A stretch of 64,000 nt of DNA from Duncaniella sp. GTDB taxonomy: Bacteria > Bacteroidota > Bacteroidia > Bacteroidales > Muribaculaceae. A program made the translations under genes and the position numbers. Below, piece by piece: positions 8,498 to 16,341 of this stretch. Numbering within the stretch: position 1 is the stretch's first letter; the number at the start of each line of letters is the position of its first letter. The stretch covers positions 1-64,000 of the forward strand of contig JAIDUB010000073.1 in the NCBI GenBank assembly GCA_029060405.1, written 5' to 3'. The notes beneath the pieces are model-generated. The model made no database searches. It worked only from the letters and a program-made list of their open reading frames with translations, and was not told the origin of the DNA.

Positions 8498-11269
8498 TTA
8501 CTTTATTACGACTTTTGAACTGTGAAGCTGACCGTCAACCACTGCCGAGACAATATAGAAACCGGGAGCGAGATCACCGGCCGAAATCGGCAGAGTATAT
8601 TCGGCGCCGCTCTCTACCCGACCGAGTGAGCGGGTCATCACCTCCACTCCACCGGCGTTAAAGAATCTCACCGAAATATTTTCAGCCGGCTCGACTACGG
8701 AAACTTTCACAAGCACTTCACCATGACCGCCTCCGGTTACATCAAAACCGGTAGCGGCATCGGGAGCCATTATCACCTGACTGCACGACATTCCGCCTTC
8801 ACGCAACTCATAGGGGCCCATATCGCGTGCGGCGCCGAATACAGGTTGCTGGAGCGCAGGAAATTCGTCGGCATAAGGCACGGGCTTGTCGATACCGGCG
8901 TCGACGAGATTGCTGCCCGGACGCAAGCGTCCGAATTTTTCAGGCAGTGATCCATCCTCGCCGCGGGGAGCGAGAGCGTCGGTCTCGTTCAAACTCTCAT
9001 AGTCGCTGCGGCTGAACTGAGTGACCACGTTGTTAATGAATGTCTTACCCGCCTGCGGCGTCATACCGCCCAGTGCATTATGGCTTTCAGTCCCCACGAG
9101 GATTTCCTGACGGCCGAAACATACATTATTGTAAAACTCTGAATTCGCTCCGCCACCTGACTCAAACATAAAGTCATAGCCGTTGTCAAATGCCAGACCG
9201 CCTATCACTACATGGCCACCTTTATGGTTGTTGCAGTCAAATCCTTTGGTCGAGCCGCTCTTGTTGTTACCGAAAGATATGCAGTTGTAGGCATAGTGCA
9301 CTCCCTGTGAACTGCCGCCCGAACCGTTGCCGCCCAGCTTTATACCGTTGCCGTTACCCGAGAATCCGGGGCCTTTGTCAAAATAATCGTATACCCAAGT
9401 ATGATCCTCGGCCTTACCCGATTCCCACGCCCAGCACTCGATGAGGGTTACAGAGAAATCTGTTTCATAAAGGTCCCATGCGTCGTCGGAGTTGCGCCAT
9501 GCGCGGCAGCGTATGAAGCGGTTACCCTTGCCGTTGTGCATCTTGCAGGCAAATCCGTCGGCATCACTTCCGTAGTTAGCGTCGTAGTCGCAGTTGTGAT
9601 GGCTGTCGCAGTCAATGATATCATTGTAGGCGCAGAATGACCCGTCATTTTTCGATCCGAGACCCGAATCGGAAAAATTGTGGCCGAATCCGAGCTGAAT
9701 ACCGCTGTCGAGATTGTAGCTGAATTCACAGCGCTCTATCCTATTGTGGCTTCCTTCGAGCTTTATACCGTTGTCGGCGGCATGAGTGATGTGGAGCCCG
9801 TAGAGGTGCCAGTAATTACCGGTAAGGTGTATGCCGCGGTCACCCACTTTGGAGCGGTCACGGTTGCAGTCGAGAAGCTGCTGCTCGAAATCAAATATAG
9901 GATGCTCGTCGCCGTAAGCACGGATGGTTATGGGCGCATCGGCCGTACCGGAGTTTTTGATCCTCACGGTCAGTTTGCCGCTGCTGTCGCGGGTGGTGAA
10001 ATTATATCTACCGCCGCGGCAATAGATTATATCGCCGGGCTGAGCTTCATTTACAGCCTTCTGGAGATTAAGCCACGGTTCCTCAAATGTGCCGGCACCG
10101 TTGTCATTGCCGTCGGGAGCTATCACTATCTCGCGGCTGTCGTTATCGGCGCCTTTACCGGTGAGAGACATGGCGCAGGCAGCTCCGCCTCCGGTTACGT
10201 TGACCTTCATGTCGTAAACGCCGGTCTCTGATGGCGAGAAGCGCACCACGATCGAGGCATCGAGAGTAGCCTCAGTGTAATTTACCGACAGTGTCTTGGC
10301 AAACTGTCCGTCGGGTTGTGCGGCGAAAGTGACTGCCTCGCTGTCTGACGACACCGTGACCGTCCCGGAAGCGGGCTCGAGATAGAGGCCGAGCAGATTC
10401 AGGGTGATATCCTTGTGGCCGCCCACCTTGGTATTGTAGAAATCCACTGCCGAGGGGGCTACGGTAAGCACCGGCACCTGAAGGGTGGTGACGGTGACAG
10501 GCGAAACACCTTCCGTGAGATAATTGCGGGCTTCACCGTCGCCGTTATACTCCCAAACGCCAAACGTGTATCGTGTCCCGGGCTTGAGATCGGTGACAGT
10601 GAGTTTACCCAAATTTCCCGATGCAACTATCACGCCGTCGCCATCCTTTCGGGGAAACGGCTCACGGAAGGCTACACCGTCGACGGGAGTCCATGTCAAT
10701 TCCTGACCTTCACAATACGCCACGAGACGACCTTCGCCGTCGCCGGGAGTAATGTCAAGGTCAACTGACGAACCTAAAATATTACCTGTAGAAAATTGAG
10801 CCTGTGTGCCCGGCTCTGTAGCGGAATTGACATAGGTGATGTCGATATCATCAACATATATCGTAGCACTTTTGGCAGTGAAACGTATTATGCAATTATC
10901 AGTTGACGATGCATTGGTAGCATGTGAGGAAGAGCCGTAGGTGGATGACGACGACACTTTGGTCGACCCTATCTGAGTCCATGAAGTACCTCCGTCGGTC
11001 GACACTTCCACCACAAGTTCTTTATTGGAGCCTGAGCCGCGGTGACGGTAAGCGACCGATGATGCTCCGATTATCGATGGAGTTTCGAGAGTGGCATTTG
11101 ACGACATGGCGGCACTATTGCTGTTATTGTCTTTCTTCACCGTCACTCCCTGACTTTTCCAATCAGCGGGAATACCCGACTCAAAATCAACAAACAACGA
11201 CTCAGCCGACACCGTTGCGCATAACAACGGCATCGACAGAGCGATAGTTACTAATTTCCTATGTTTCAC
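8498..11269 (-). CDS. Secreted multidomain polysaccharide lyase, family PL9, with T9SS-like C-terminus
   Basis: A 923-residue exported protein and the first gene of the operon. Domains in order: signal peptide (1-22); a jelly-roll, cleaved-adhesin-like module (about 23-147); a fibronectin-III-like segment (about 155-262); a beta-sandwich (about 265-373); the PL9 beta-helix (about 380-820); and a T9SS-like end (FFNAGGVEVMTRS, then APGFYIVSAVV). PL9 active-site motifs are DADGFACK at 569-576, NSDDAWDL at 593-600 and NGIKLGG at 641-647 (K644). The lyase domain matches the next gene in architecture, but the N-terminal binding modules are unique to this copy, so the pair may act on different parts of the same polymer. 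A Bacteroidetes promoter lies about 330 bases upstream behind a long leader. Confidence 0.88.
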   Translation of the reverse strand: MKHRKLVTIALSMPLLCATVSAESLFVDFESGIPADWKSQGVTVKKDNNSNSAAMSSNATLETPSIIGASSVAYRHRGSGSNKELVVEVSTDGGTSWTQIGSTKVSSSSTYGSSSHATNASSTDNCIIRFTAKSATIYVDDIDITYVNSATEPGTQAQFSTGNILGSSVDLDITPGDGEGRLVAYCEGQELTWTPVDGVAFREPFPRKDGDGVIVASGNLGKLTVTDLKPGTRYTFGVWEYNGDGEARNYLTEGVSPVTVTTLQVPVLTVAPSAVDFYNTKVGGHKDITLNLLGLYLEPASGTVTVSSDSEAVTFAAQPDGQFAKTLSVNYTEATLDASIVVRFSPSETGVYDMKVNVTGGGAACAMSLTGKGADNDSREIVIAPDGNDNGAGTFEEPWLNLQKAVNEAQPGDIIYCRGGRYNFTTRDSSGKLTVRIKNSGTADAPITIRAYGDEHPIFDFEQQLLDCNRDRSKVGDRGIHLTGNYWHLYGLHITHAADNGIKLEGSHNRIERCEFSYNLDSGIQLGFGHNFSDSGLGSKNDGSFCAYNDIIDCDSHHNCDYDANYGSDADGFACKMHNGKGNRFIRCRAWRNSDDAWDLYETDFSVTLIECWAWESGKAEDHTWVYDYFDKGPGFSGNGNGIKLGGNGSGGSSQGVHYAYNCISFGNNKSGSTKGFDCNNHKGGHVVIGGLAFDNGYDFMFESGGGANSEFYNNVCFGRQEILVGTESHNALGGMTPQAGKTFINNVVTQFSRSDYESLNETDALAPRGEDGSLPEKFGRLRPGSNLVDAGIDKPVPYADEFPALQQPVFGAARDMGPYELREGGMSCSQVIMAPDAATGFDVTGGGHGEVLVKVSVVEPAENISVRFFNAGGVEVMTRSLGRVESGAEYTLPISAGDLAPGFYIVSAVVDGQLHSSKVVIK

Positions 11270-11594
11270 CGGTATAATTGATTCAAGTTTTTTGATTCTA
11301 ACAACTGGATTCTTACTAATACTAACTACTTTTATGATGTTGCGACATCCGTCCGGACACTCGCTGTTTTTCTTATCTTGGCAGCCCTGCTCCTACCGGA
11401 GGCAGGGCTGATGATTTCTTTTTTGAGACTCTTTTGACATCCACTTTTCGTAAAGTGAAAAATCATGTGATTATTTCAATGAACGCGTGGCGGACATCTC
11501 CGGAGTCAAGTTACTCATCGCTATGGTTTCCAAGGTGTTAGAACTCGGTTTTATACGATTCTAACAACTTCTACTTTTATGACCCTTCTCGGTC
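11270..11594 (-). promoter_or_regulatory. Long structured 5' leader of the PL9 operon
   Basis: About 325 bases lie between the predicted start of transcription and the first ATG, with no convincing reading frame. I see a hairpin right at the 5' end (11580-11584 with 11591-11595) and a 9-bp stem with an 11-base loop (11383-11391 with 11403-11411). GTTAGAA occurs on the transcript at 11565-11559 and again at 11303-11297. The complementary TTCTAAC (11543-11537) lies between them and could pair with either. The copies sit in longer direct repeats (11295-11307 and 11557-11569; 11327-11338 and 11571-11582). Role unknown. Confidence 0.5.
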
Positions 11595-11600
11595 ACATTG

Positions 11601-11631
11601 CAAAATTATATCACTTCATCAAAATGACAAA
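11601..11631 (-). promoter_or_regulatory. Predicted promoter of the PL9 operon
   Basis: Minus strand: TTTG (11628-11631), 19 bases, TAATTTTG (11601-11608). This is a full match to the Bacteroidetes -33/-7 consensus at the preferred spacing. It sits about 85-180 bases from the palindrome array at 11716-11807. Confidence 0.8.
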
Positions 11632-11715
11632 AAAAATTTAACCGAATTTTCACCTCTATGCGCATTTTCTACCATTTCACAGTCTAAATCATTAATTTTC
11701 AACAAATTCACCCCG

Positions 11716-11807
11716 GTAACAGAAATGTTACAATACCACACTCGACCCGTAACATTTTGTTACAATTTCACTATAACCCACTTACTATTTGATAGTATCA
11801 CTATCAA
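11716..11807. promoter_or_regulatory. Array of three inverted repeats upstream of the PL9 promoter (candidate operators)
   Basis: Three palindromes stand in an AT-rich stretch. GTAACA-GAAA-TGTTAC is at 11716-11731 and GTAACA-TTT-TGTTAC at 11749-11763; they have the same arms and lie about 33 bp, or three helical turns, apart. The third, a perfect 8-bp palindrome with a 3-base spacer (TTGATAGT/ACTATCAA), is at 11789-11807. They lie upstream of the lyase promoter, where activator dimers would bind. No regulator gene is nearby to name. Confidence 0.5.
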
Positions 11808-11870
11808 TATAATTACAATCTCGTCCCGCGACATCAAGACACGGCGACCGAAGTTGGTTGCCATAGCGCC

Positions 11871-11959
11871 TGTACCGGAGGCACATCATCGTCAGAAGCC
11901 TATCAGCTGAGATAAAATGCTCTCTTTTTGTGCCGGAGGTACATTATTGTCGGAAGCCC
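11871..11959 (+). repeat. Pair of intergenic direct repeats plus G8 tract
   Basis: A roughly 28-base sequence (core CCGGAGGCACAT, ending GTCAGAAGCC) at 11873-11900 recurs with transitions at 11931-11958 (CCGGAGGTACAT, ending GTCGGAAGCC). A run of eight G follows at 11971-11978. Small GC-rich hairpins lie further on (GCGTCC/GGACGC near 11996-12013 and again near 12133-12148). I see no gene from 11632 to 12235. The stretch looks like decayed intergenic repeat sequence. Confidence 0.5.
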
Positions 11960-12235
11960 CGTACTTCAGTGGGGGGGGAGGAGCAGGTAATCTCTGCGTC
12001 CAAGGCAGGACGCATCGTGATGTCGGCAAAAGTTGGCGCTTCATTCGGCGGCCTGTCGGACGCCTTTAGATACATATACCGATCCCGGGACGCCTACGCA
12101 TAGCTTCGGCGACCCGGGTTACGAAAAAAATCAGCGTCCTGCGGACGCTAATGCCTCCACCGTAGCAAAGCGGCTTGCCTATCTCCCCCCCGAGCTAAGC
12201 GTCATGCCGAGGTCTTATCGGTCGAGAATAAATTT

Positions 12236-12269
12236 AAAAAAATTGTGAGGCATTTTTGACACAGCCTCA
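12236..12269 (-). terminator. Rho-independent terminator after the small exported-protein pair
   Basis: A 6-bp stem TGAGGC/GCCTCA (12246-12251 with 12264-12269) is followed on the minus strand by AA and a run of seven T (12236-12242). A short T run on the other side could make it work in both directions. Confidence 0.75.
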
Positions 12270-12279
12270 TTTTTTATGT

Positions 12280-12774
12280 TTACATCAACCGATCGGTCAT
12301 CCACTCCTTGAGCAGCTTGAATCCGGTCTTTACATTTTTGGCTTTACGGAGGTTATGTGCGCTGAGTGCGTAGGATATTGCGCCGATCTCGCGGATGCCC
12401 ACATCTTCTACCAGAGTGCCGTCGGGTTTGCGGCGCTCAATCCACAAACTTACGCGCTTACCTTTAGGCTCTACGGTCAACTTGCAGTCATTGCCTTCGG
12501 CATCCTTACCCTTTACCAAAATTTTATCGCCTATCGACACCTGAAGATCGGTCCACACGTATTCAGCCGAAACATTGTAGCCCTTAAAAAGCTGAAACAT
12601 GAGGGTTTTGTTGTAGGTCTCGTGGAGCATCACCGAGGCAGTGCCATACTCGTTGGTGATATCCACATAGCGCGCTGTCTTTACATACTCTGAGTCAGCT
12701 TTCTTTTCGGCAAAAGCCGCGGAGCACCCTGCAAAAATCAAAAGCAGAGATAAAATGATTCTTGAAATTTTCAT
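12280..12774 (-). CDS. Small predicted lipoprotein or exported protein, unknown function
   Basis: About 164 residues from the ATG at 12772-12774 (MKISRIILSLLLIFAGCSA). I prefer this start because a more upstream in-frame ATG lies inside the preceding gene. The hydrophobic leader ends in a lipobox-like FAGC, though SAAFAE just after it could instead be cut by signal peptidase I. The body is a small mixed alpha/beta domain with no family I recognise. It lies eight bases downstream of another small exported protein, forming a two-gene unit closed by a terminator. Confidence 0.7.
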   Translation of the reverse strand: MKISRIILSLLLIFAGCSAAFAEKKADSEYVKTARYVDITNEYGTASVMLHETYNKTLMFQLFKGYNVSAEYVWTDLQVSIGDKILVKGKDAEGNDCKLTVEPKGKRVSLWIERRKPDGTLVEDVGIREIGAISYALSAHNLRKAKNVKTGFKLLKEWMTDRLM

Positions 12775-12781
12775 GATATTA

Positions 12782-13327
12782 TTATTTATATTCTTCAACA
12801 TGACATATCAGCCACAAACCGAAGTCGGTGTAAGCACCGGCCCAGTCACTATCAATATACCCGGCTTTGTCTTTATCATTCAGAGGATTGGAGAACTTAA
12901 CGCTTTTCAGCCGGAACGATCCGGAGTAAAGGTTATCATCATCGCTCGTAATTAAATATTCCACTGACACGCCATCGGAATCAGCCGAGAAAGTCACAAT
13001 CAATGCTGCCGTAGGATACTTGCGACCACCGGCATAGTAATTCTCGATAACACCGAAACATCCCTCTTCCAGTCCGTCGACAATATACTTGAATCCCTTC
13101 ACAATAAATTCATCCGCACCGGGCAGTTTTACAAAAGCCACACCCTTACTTGCCGGAGAATCGCCTTTAAGTGCCGTTATCTTGATAGCTTTATCGGCTG
13201 CAGGGCCGGATATTTCCACGGTATTGCAGCGATCAACAATCTCCACATCAACCACAGCTGAAGCGGTGAAGATCGTGAAAAGGCCGAGTAAGGTCAAAAA
13301 TAATGATTTGAGGTCAAGCAGTTTCAT
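12782..13327 (-). CDS. Small exported protein, unknown function
   Basis: A 181-residue protein with a clear signal peptide (LFLTLLGLFTIFTASAVV). The mature part is beta-rich and acidic (SADSDGVSVEYLITSDDDNLYS). I do not recognise the family. It has its own promoter (13355-13384) and is followed closely by the predicted lipoprotein, so the two probably act together in the envelope. It has no T9SS-like C-terminus. Confidence 0.7.
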   Translation of the reverse strand: MKLLDLKSLFLTLLGLFTIFTASAVVDVEIVDRCNTVEISGPAADKAIKITALKGDSPASKGVAFVKLPGADEFIVKGFKYIVDGLEEGCFGVIENYYAGGRKYPTAALIVTFSADSDGVSVEYLITSDDDNLYSGSFRLKSVKFSNPLNDKDKAGYIDSDWAGAYTDFGLWLICHVEEYK

Positions 13328-13354
13328 AATTGAAAGGTTAAAAAGTTACATCAG

Positions 13355-13384
13355 CAAAAGTAATCAAAACATTTATTATTCAAA
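13355..13384 (-). promoter_or_regulatory. Predicted promoter of the two small exported genes
   Basis: Minus strand: TTTG (13381-13384), 18 bases, TACTTTTG (13355-13362). This matches the Bacteroidetes consensus with a slightly short spacer. It gives a leader of about 22 bases. Confidence 0.6.
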
Positions 13385-13397
13385 AGCATTACAGCAT

Positions 13398-13432
13398 AAA
13401 AAAATGCCGCGGATCATCAGTGACCCGCGGCA
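13398..13432 (-). terminator. Rho-independent terminator of the GH3 gene
   Basis: A perfect 8-bp GC-rich stem TGCCGCGG/CCGCGGCA (13405-13412 with 13425-13432) is followed by seven T on the minus strand. Confidence 0.9.
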
Positions 13433-13456
13433 AATATTTCCTATGAGGTTTTACTG

Positions 13457-16195
13457 TTACTTCTTCACGATCTTCTGTCCGCCCACGATATAAAAACCTG
13501 CGGGGAGAGTGTCGAGATCATCAGCCTCGCCCATGTAGATGCCTGCAAGATTGTATATTTTGGAAGGATCAAAGTTGCGGTCGGCCACGATATCGTTGAT
13601 ACCGGCGCCCGACGAGCGGTAGGTAAGTTTCACGGTCGCACCCTCGGTGGTGATGCGGGCACGCTGGCGCACATCGTCGGAAGCAGCGGCGAGCATAAGC
13701 TCTACCCCACCGTCGGCCACGTCAAATGTCTGGTCAGCGGTATTGAAATATGCAAACTGCTCGTGCTTGACGGGAATTACAACTTCCTTCGATTCACCCG
13801 GTTCAAGTTCCACCTTGGCAAAACCTATGAGCTGCATGCGCGGGCGATCGATATCAGTAGGCGACTCGCAGTGAGCATAGAGCTGCACCACCTCGGCACC
13901 CGTGCGATTGCCCGAGTTGGTGATAGTTGCCGTAACATTAAGGATTCCGTCCTTCTCGAGACGGGTTTTGTCGAGCGACATTTCAGAGTAGTCAAATGTG
14001 GTATAGCTCAATCCGTGGCCGAAAGCATAGAGGGGTGTCTTGGAATGATACATATAAGTGTAGCCGGCCTTGCGGATATCATACTCCTTCATGCCTGAGG
14101 GGAGATCGGAGAGGGATGCATACCAAGTAGAGGTGAGTTTGCCCGAAGGATTGTAGTCACCGTAGAGCACGTCGGCGATAGCCTGACCCTGAGCCTGACC
14201 GTCGTACCATGCCTCGACGATAGCGGGGATATTTTCCTTTGCCCAAGGTATGGTTACCGACGAGCATGTCTCGAGCACGAGCACCACATTGGGATTGGCG
14301 GCATATACAGCTTCAAGGAGGGCCTGCTGGTCACCGGGGAGATTGAGATTGCTGCGGTCGTGGCTCTCGTCGGAAACGTCGAGATTAGTACCGCCTACGA
14401 ACACCACAATGTCAGCTTTCGATGCGATTTCCACAGCGCGTGTGATATTGGTCTCCTTCTTGTCGTTGACCGAGCAGCCTTTGAAGAAGTAGAGCGGACC
14501 CTCTTCCTCGAGAGGATTGGTGATGGCGGGGTCGGAGAACTTGAACCAGTCCATGTTGGCGCAATACTTGTCGCCGTTTGTACCGCCGAGGAATTTGGTA
14601 TAAACCTTATGCACACCCTTGAATACCTCGGGATCAACGTTGATCTGAGTGACTACATAGGTCGACCAGTTGCCGGTCACGGGGCAGGTGATTTCAGCTT
14701 CGGGGGTATCGTCGAGCGTATCGAGATAGAATTGTACTTTGGTGGCATTGCTGTTTTTGGCAGCGTGGTATACCTCGAGAAGCGAGCGGCCGTTGCCGAA
14801 ATTAACATCGTTGAATGCCACCCAGTCATTGTTGTAGATATATCCGAGGTTACCCGACGAGCCGTTGGCTTCGTGGGTGAGACGCTTGTTGCTCGACTCT
14901 ATGCTCTGCTCATCGCAGTCCTCAAACTGCACCGTACCGTCGTCGATCACATAGTTCATCTTCGATGCTATACCTTCGAGCGGAGTCGAGAGAGCCGTGG
15001 GCGAACCTGAATAGCCGCCGAGGATTACCGTGTGGCCGAGCGGGCCTATGACTGCGACAGACTTGGCCGGGTCAAGCGGAAGCATATTCTTATCATTTTT
15101 AAGCAGAACTATCGACTCGCGGGCTGCCTTAAGAGCCAGTGCCTGATGCTCGTCGCAGTTGAGTTTCGACGAGGGTACCGACGTCCAGCTTACATTGGCC
15201 TTGGAGTCAAATTCACCCACCGAGAAGCGGGCGGCAAGCACTCGGGTAAGCGCGCGGTCAAGGTCGGCTTCGGTCATGAGACCCTTTTCTATAGCCTCCT
15301 TGCAATACTGCTGGAATGTATCGCCGCAGTTGAGATCCTCACCGTTTTTCATCGATACGGCCGATGCCTCGGCACCGGTGGCTACATATTTGTGGCGGGT
15401 ATACACATATTCCACCGCGCCGCAGTCACTGGTGACGAATCCGTCAAAGCCCCACTCGTCGCGGAGTATGTCGATGAGCAGCTCGTGGCTTGCACCGCAT
15501 GGGATTCCGTTCACGGCATTGTATGCACTCATTATGGAGCGCACATTACCCTCCTTGACAGCCATTTCAAATGCCGGAAGGTAATACTCGCGCAGGTTGC
15601 GGTCGTCCATATCCGACGATGTATTTGTGCGGCCGCCCTCGAAGTTATTTGCAGCGAAATGCTTGGCTGTGGCTATGGTCTTGTAATGCTTGGGATCATC
15701 GCCCTGCATACCCTTGATGTATTCGACGGCGATTTTACCGGTAAGGAACGGATCCTCGCCGTAGTTTTCCTCGTCGCGTCCCCAGCGCGGGTCACGGCTC
15801 ATGTTGATGGTGGGACACCAGTAGATCAGGCCCTTTCCGTTGTCGTTGTTGTAGATGCGGGCTTCATCGGAAATCACGGTAGCCACATCATATATAAGGG
15901 GAAGATTCCATGTCGATGAAATAGCTTTCGACACGGGAAATGATGTTGCAAGACCCGAACGGGCTACACCGTGGATGGCTTCGTTCCAGTAATTGTAGCT
16001 TTTGAGGCCGAGGCGCGATATGGCCGATGTCTTGTGACCGACCTGATCGATTTTTTCAGCGAGTGTCATGCGCGACACCATATCGGCGGCACGCTCCTCA
16101 GGCGAAAGCGTCTCGTCCTGATAAGGATAGGTCTCTCCTATAGCCGCTCCGCACGATAGAATCGCAACTGACGTCAGAATGAAGATTTTTTTCAT
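13457..16195 (-). CDS. Secreted glycoside hydrolase family 3 (beta-glucosidase/xylosidase type) with T9SS-like C-terminus
   Basis: A 912-residue exported enzyme. It has a signal peptide (1-20), the GH3 N-terminal barrel (about 30-330) with the nucleophile in GFVTSDCGAV (D257) and KHFAANN at 178-184, then the GH3 C-terminal domain, with a likely acid/base Glu at about 610 (DVSDESHDR). A roughly 130-residue CBM6-like module is inserted at about 425-555. A fibronectin-III-like domain follows, then a T9SS-like end (IYNLAGIYMGEA, then LPAGFYIVGGQKIVKK). GH3 enzymes release beta-linked sugars from the non-reducing end; glucose or xylose specificity cannot be read from the sequence with confidence. 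The single-gene unit is bounded by a promoter and a strong terminator. Confidence 0.9.
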   Translation of the reverse strand: MKKIFILTSVAILSCGAAIGETYPYQDETLSPEERAADMVSRMTLAEKIDQVGHKTSAISRLGLKSYNYWNEAIHGVARSGLATSFPVSKAISSTWNLPLIYDVATVISDEARIYNNDNGKGLIYWCPTINMSRDPRWGRDEENYGEDPFLTGKIAVEYIKGMQGDDPKHYKTIATAKHFAANNFEGGRTNTSSDMDDRNLREYYLPAFEMAVKEGNVRSIMSAYNAVNGIPCGASHELLIDILRDEWGFDGFVTSDCGAVEYVYTRHKYVATGAEASAVSMKNGEDLNCGDTFQQYCKEAIEKGLMTEADLDRALTRVLAARFSVGEFDSKANVSWTSVPSSKLNCDEHQALALKAARESIVLLKNDKNMLPLDPAKSVAVIGPLGHTVILGGYSGSPTALSTPLEGIASKMNYVIDDGTVQFEDCDEQSIESSNKRLTHEANGSSGNLGYIYNNDWVAFNDVNFGNGRSLLEVYHAAKNSNATKVQFYLDTLDDTPEAEITCPVTGNWSTYVVTQINVDPEVFKGVHKVYTKFLGGTNGDKYCANMDWFKFSDPAITNPLEEEGPLYFFKGCSVNDKKETNITRAVEIASKADIVVFVGGTNLDVSDESHDRSNLNLPGDQQALLEAVYAANPNVVLVLETCSSVTIPWAKENIPAIVEAWYDGQAQGQAIADVLYGDYNPSGKLTSTWYASLSDLPSGMKEYDIRKAGYTYMYHSKTPLYAFGHGLSYTTFDYSEMSLDKTRLEKDGILNVTATITNSGNRTGAEVVQLYAHCESPTDIDRPRMQLIGFAKVELEPGESKEVVIPVKHEQFAYFNTADQTFDVADGGVELMLAAASDDVRQRARITTEGATVKLTYRSSGAGINDIVADRNFDPSKIYNLAGIYMGEADDLDTLPAGFYIVGGQKIVKK

Positions 16196-16238
16196 GGAAA
16201 ATGAATGGATAAGTGATTGGTAAGTAATTTTGTCTACG

Positions 16239-16246
16239 CAAATATA
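16239..16246 (-). promoter_or_regulatory. Predicted -7 promoter box of the GH3 gene
   Basis: Minus strand TATATTTG matches TAnnTTTG; about 43 bases separate it from the ATG. The -33 position shows only CTGG, so the match is partial. Confidence 0.55.
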
Positions 16247-16341
16247 AGAAAAATCCCCTGATATCCAGAGGATTAAAATAGTTAATATAAGTTAATGACA
16301 AGAAGTCAGTGACCCCTTATTGTATTTACGGCGCCACTGCC

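Noticed and set aside
11383..11430. Hairpin followed by TTTCTTTTTT on the plus strand as a terminator
   Set aside because: No plus-strand gene ends before it; the hairpin makes more sense as part of the minus-strand leader.
11725..12248. Two short plus-strand open frames (11725-11910 and 12033-12248)
   Set aside because: Low-complexity and rich in rare residues, no promoter or recognisable domain, and they overlap palindromes, repeats and a terminator.
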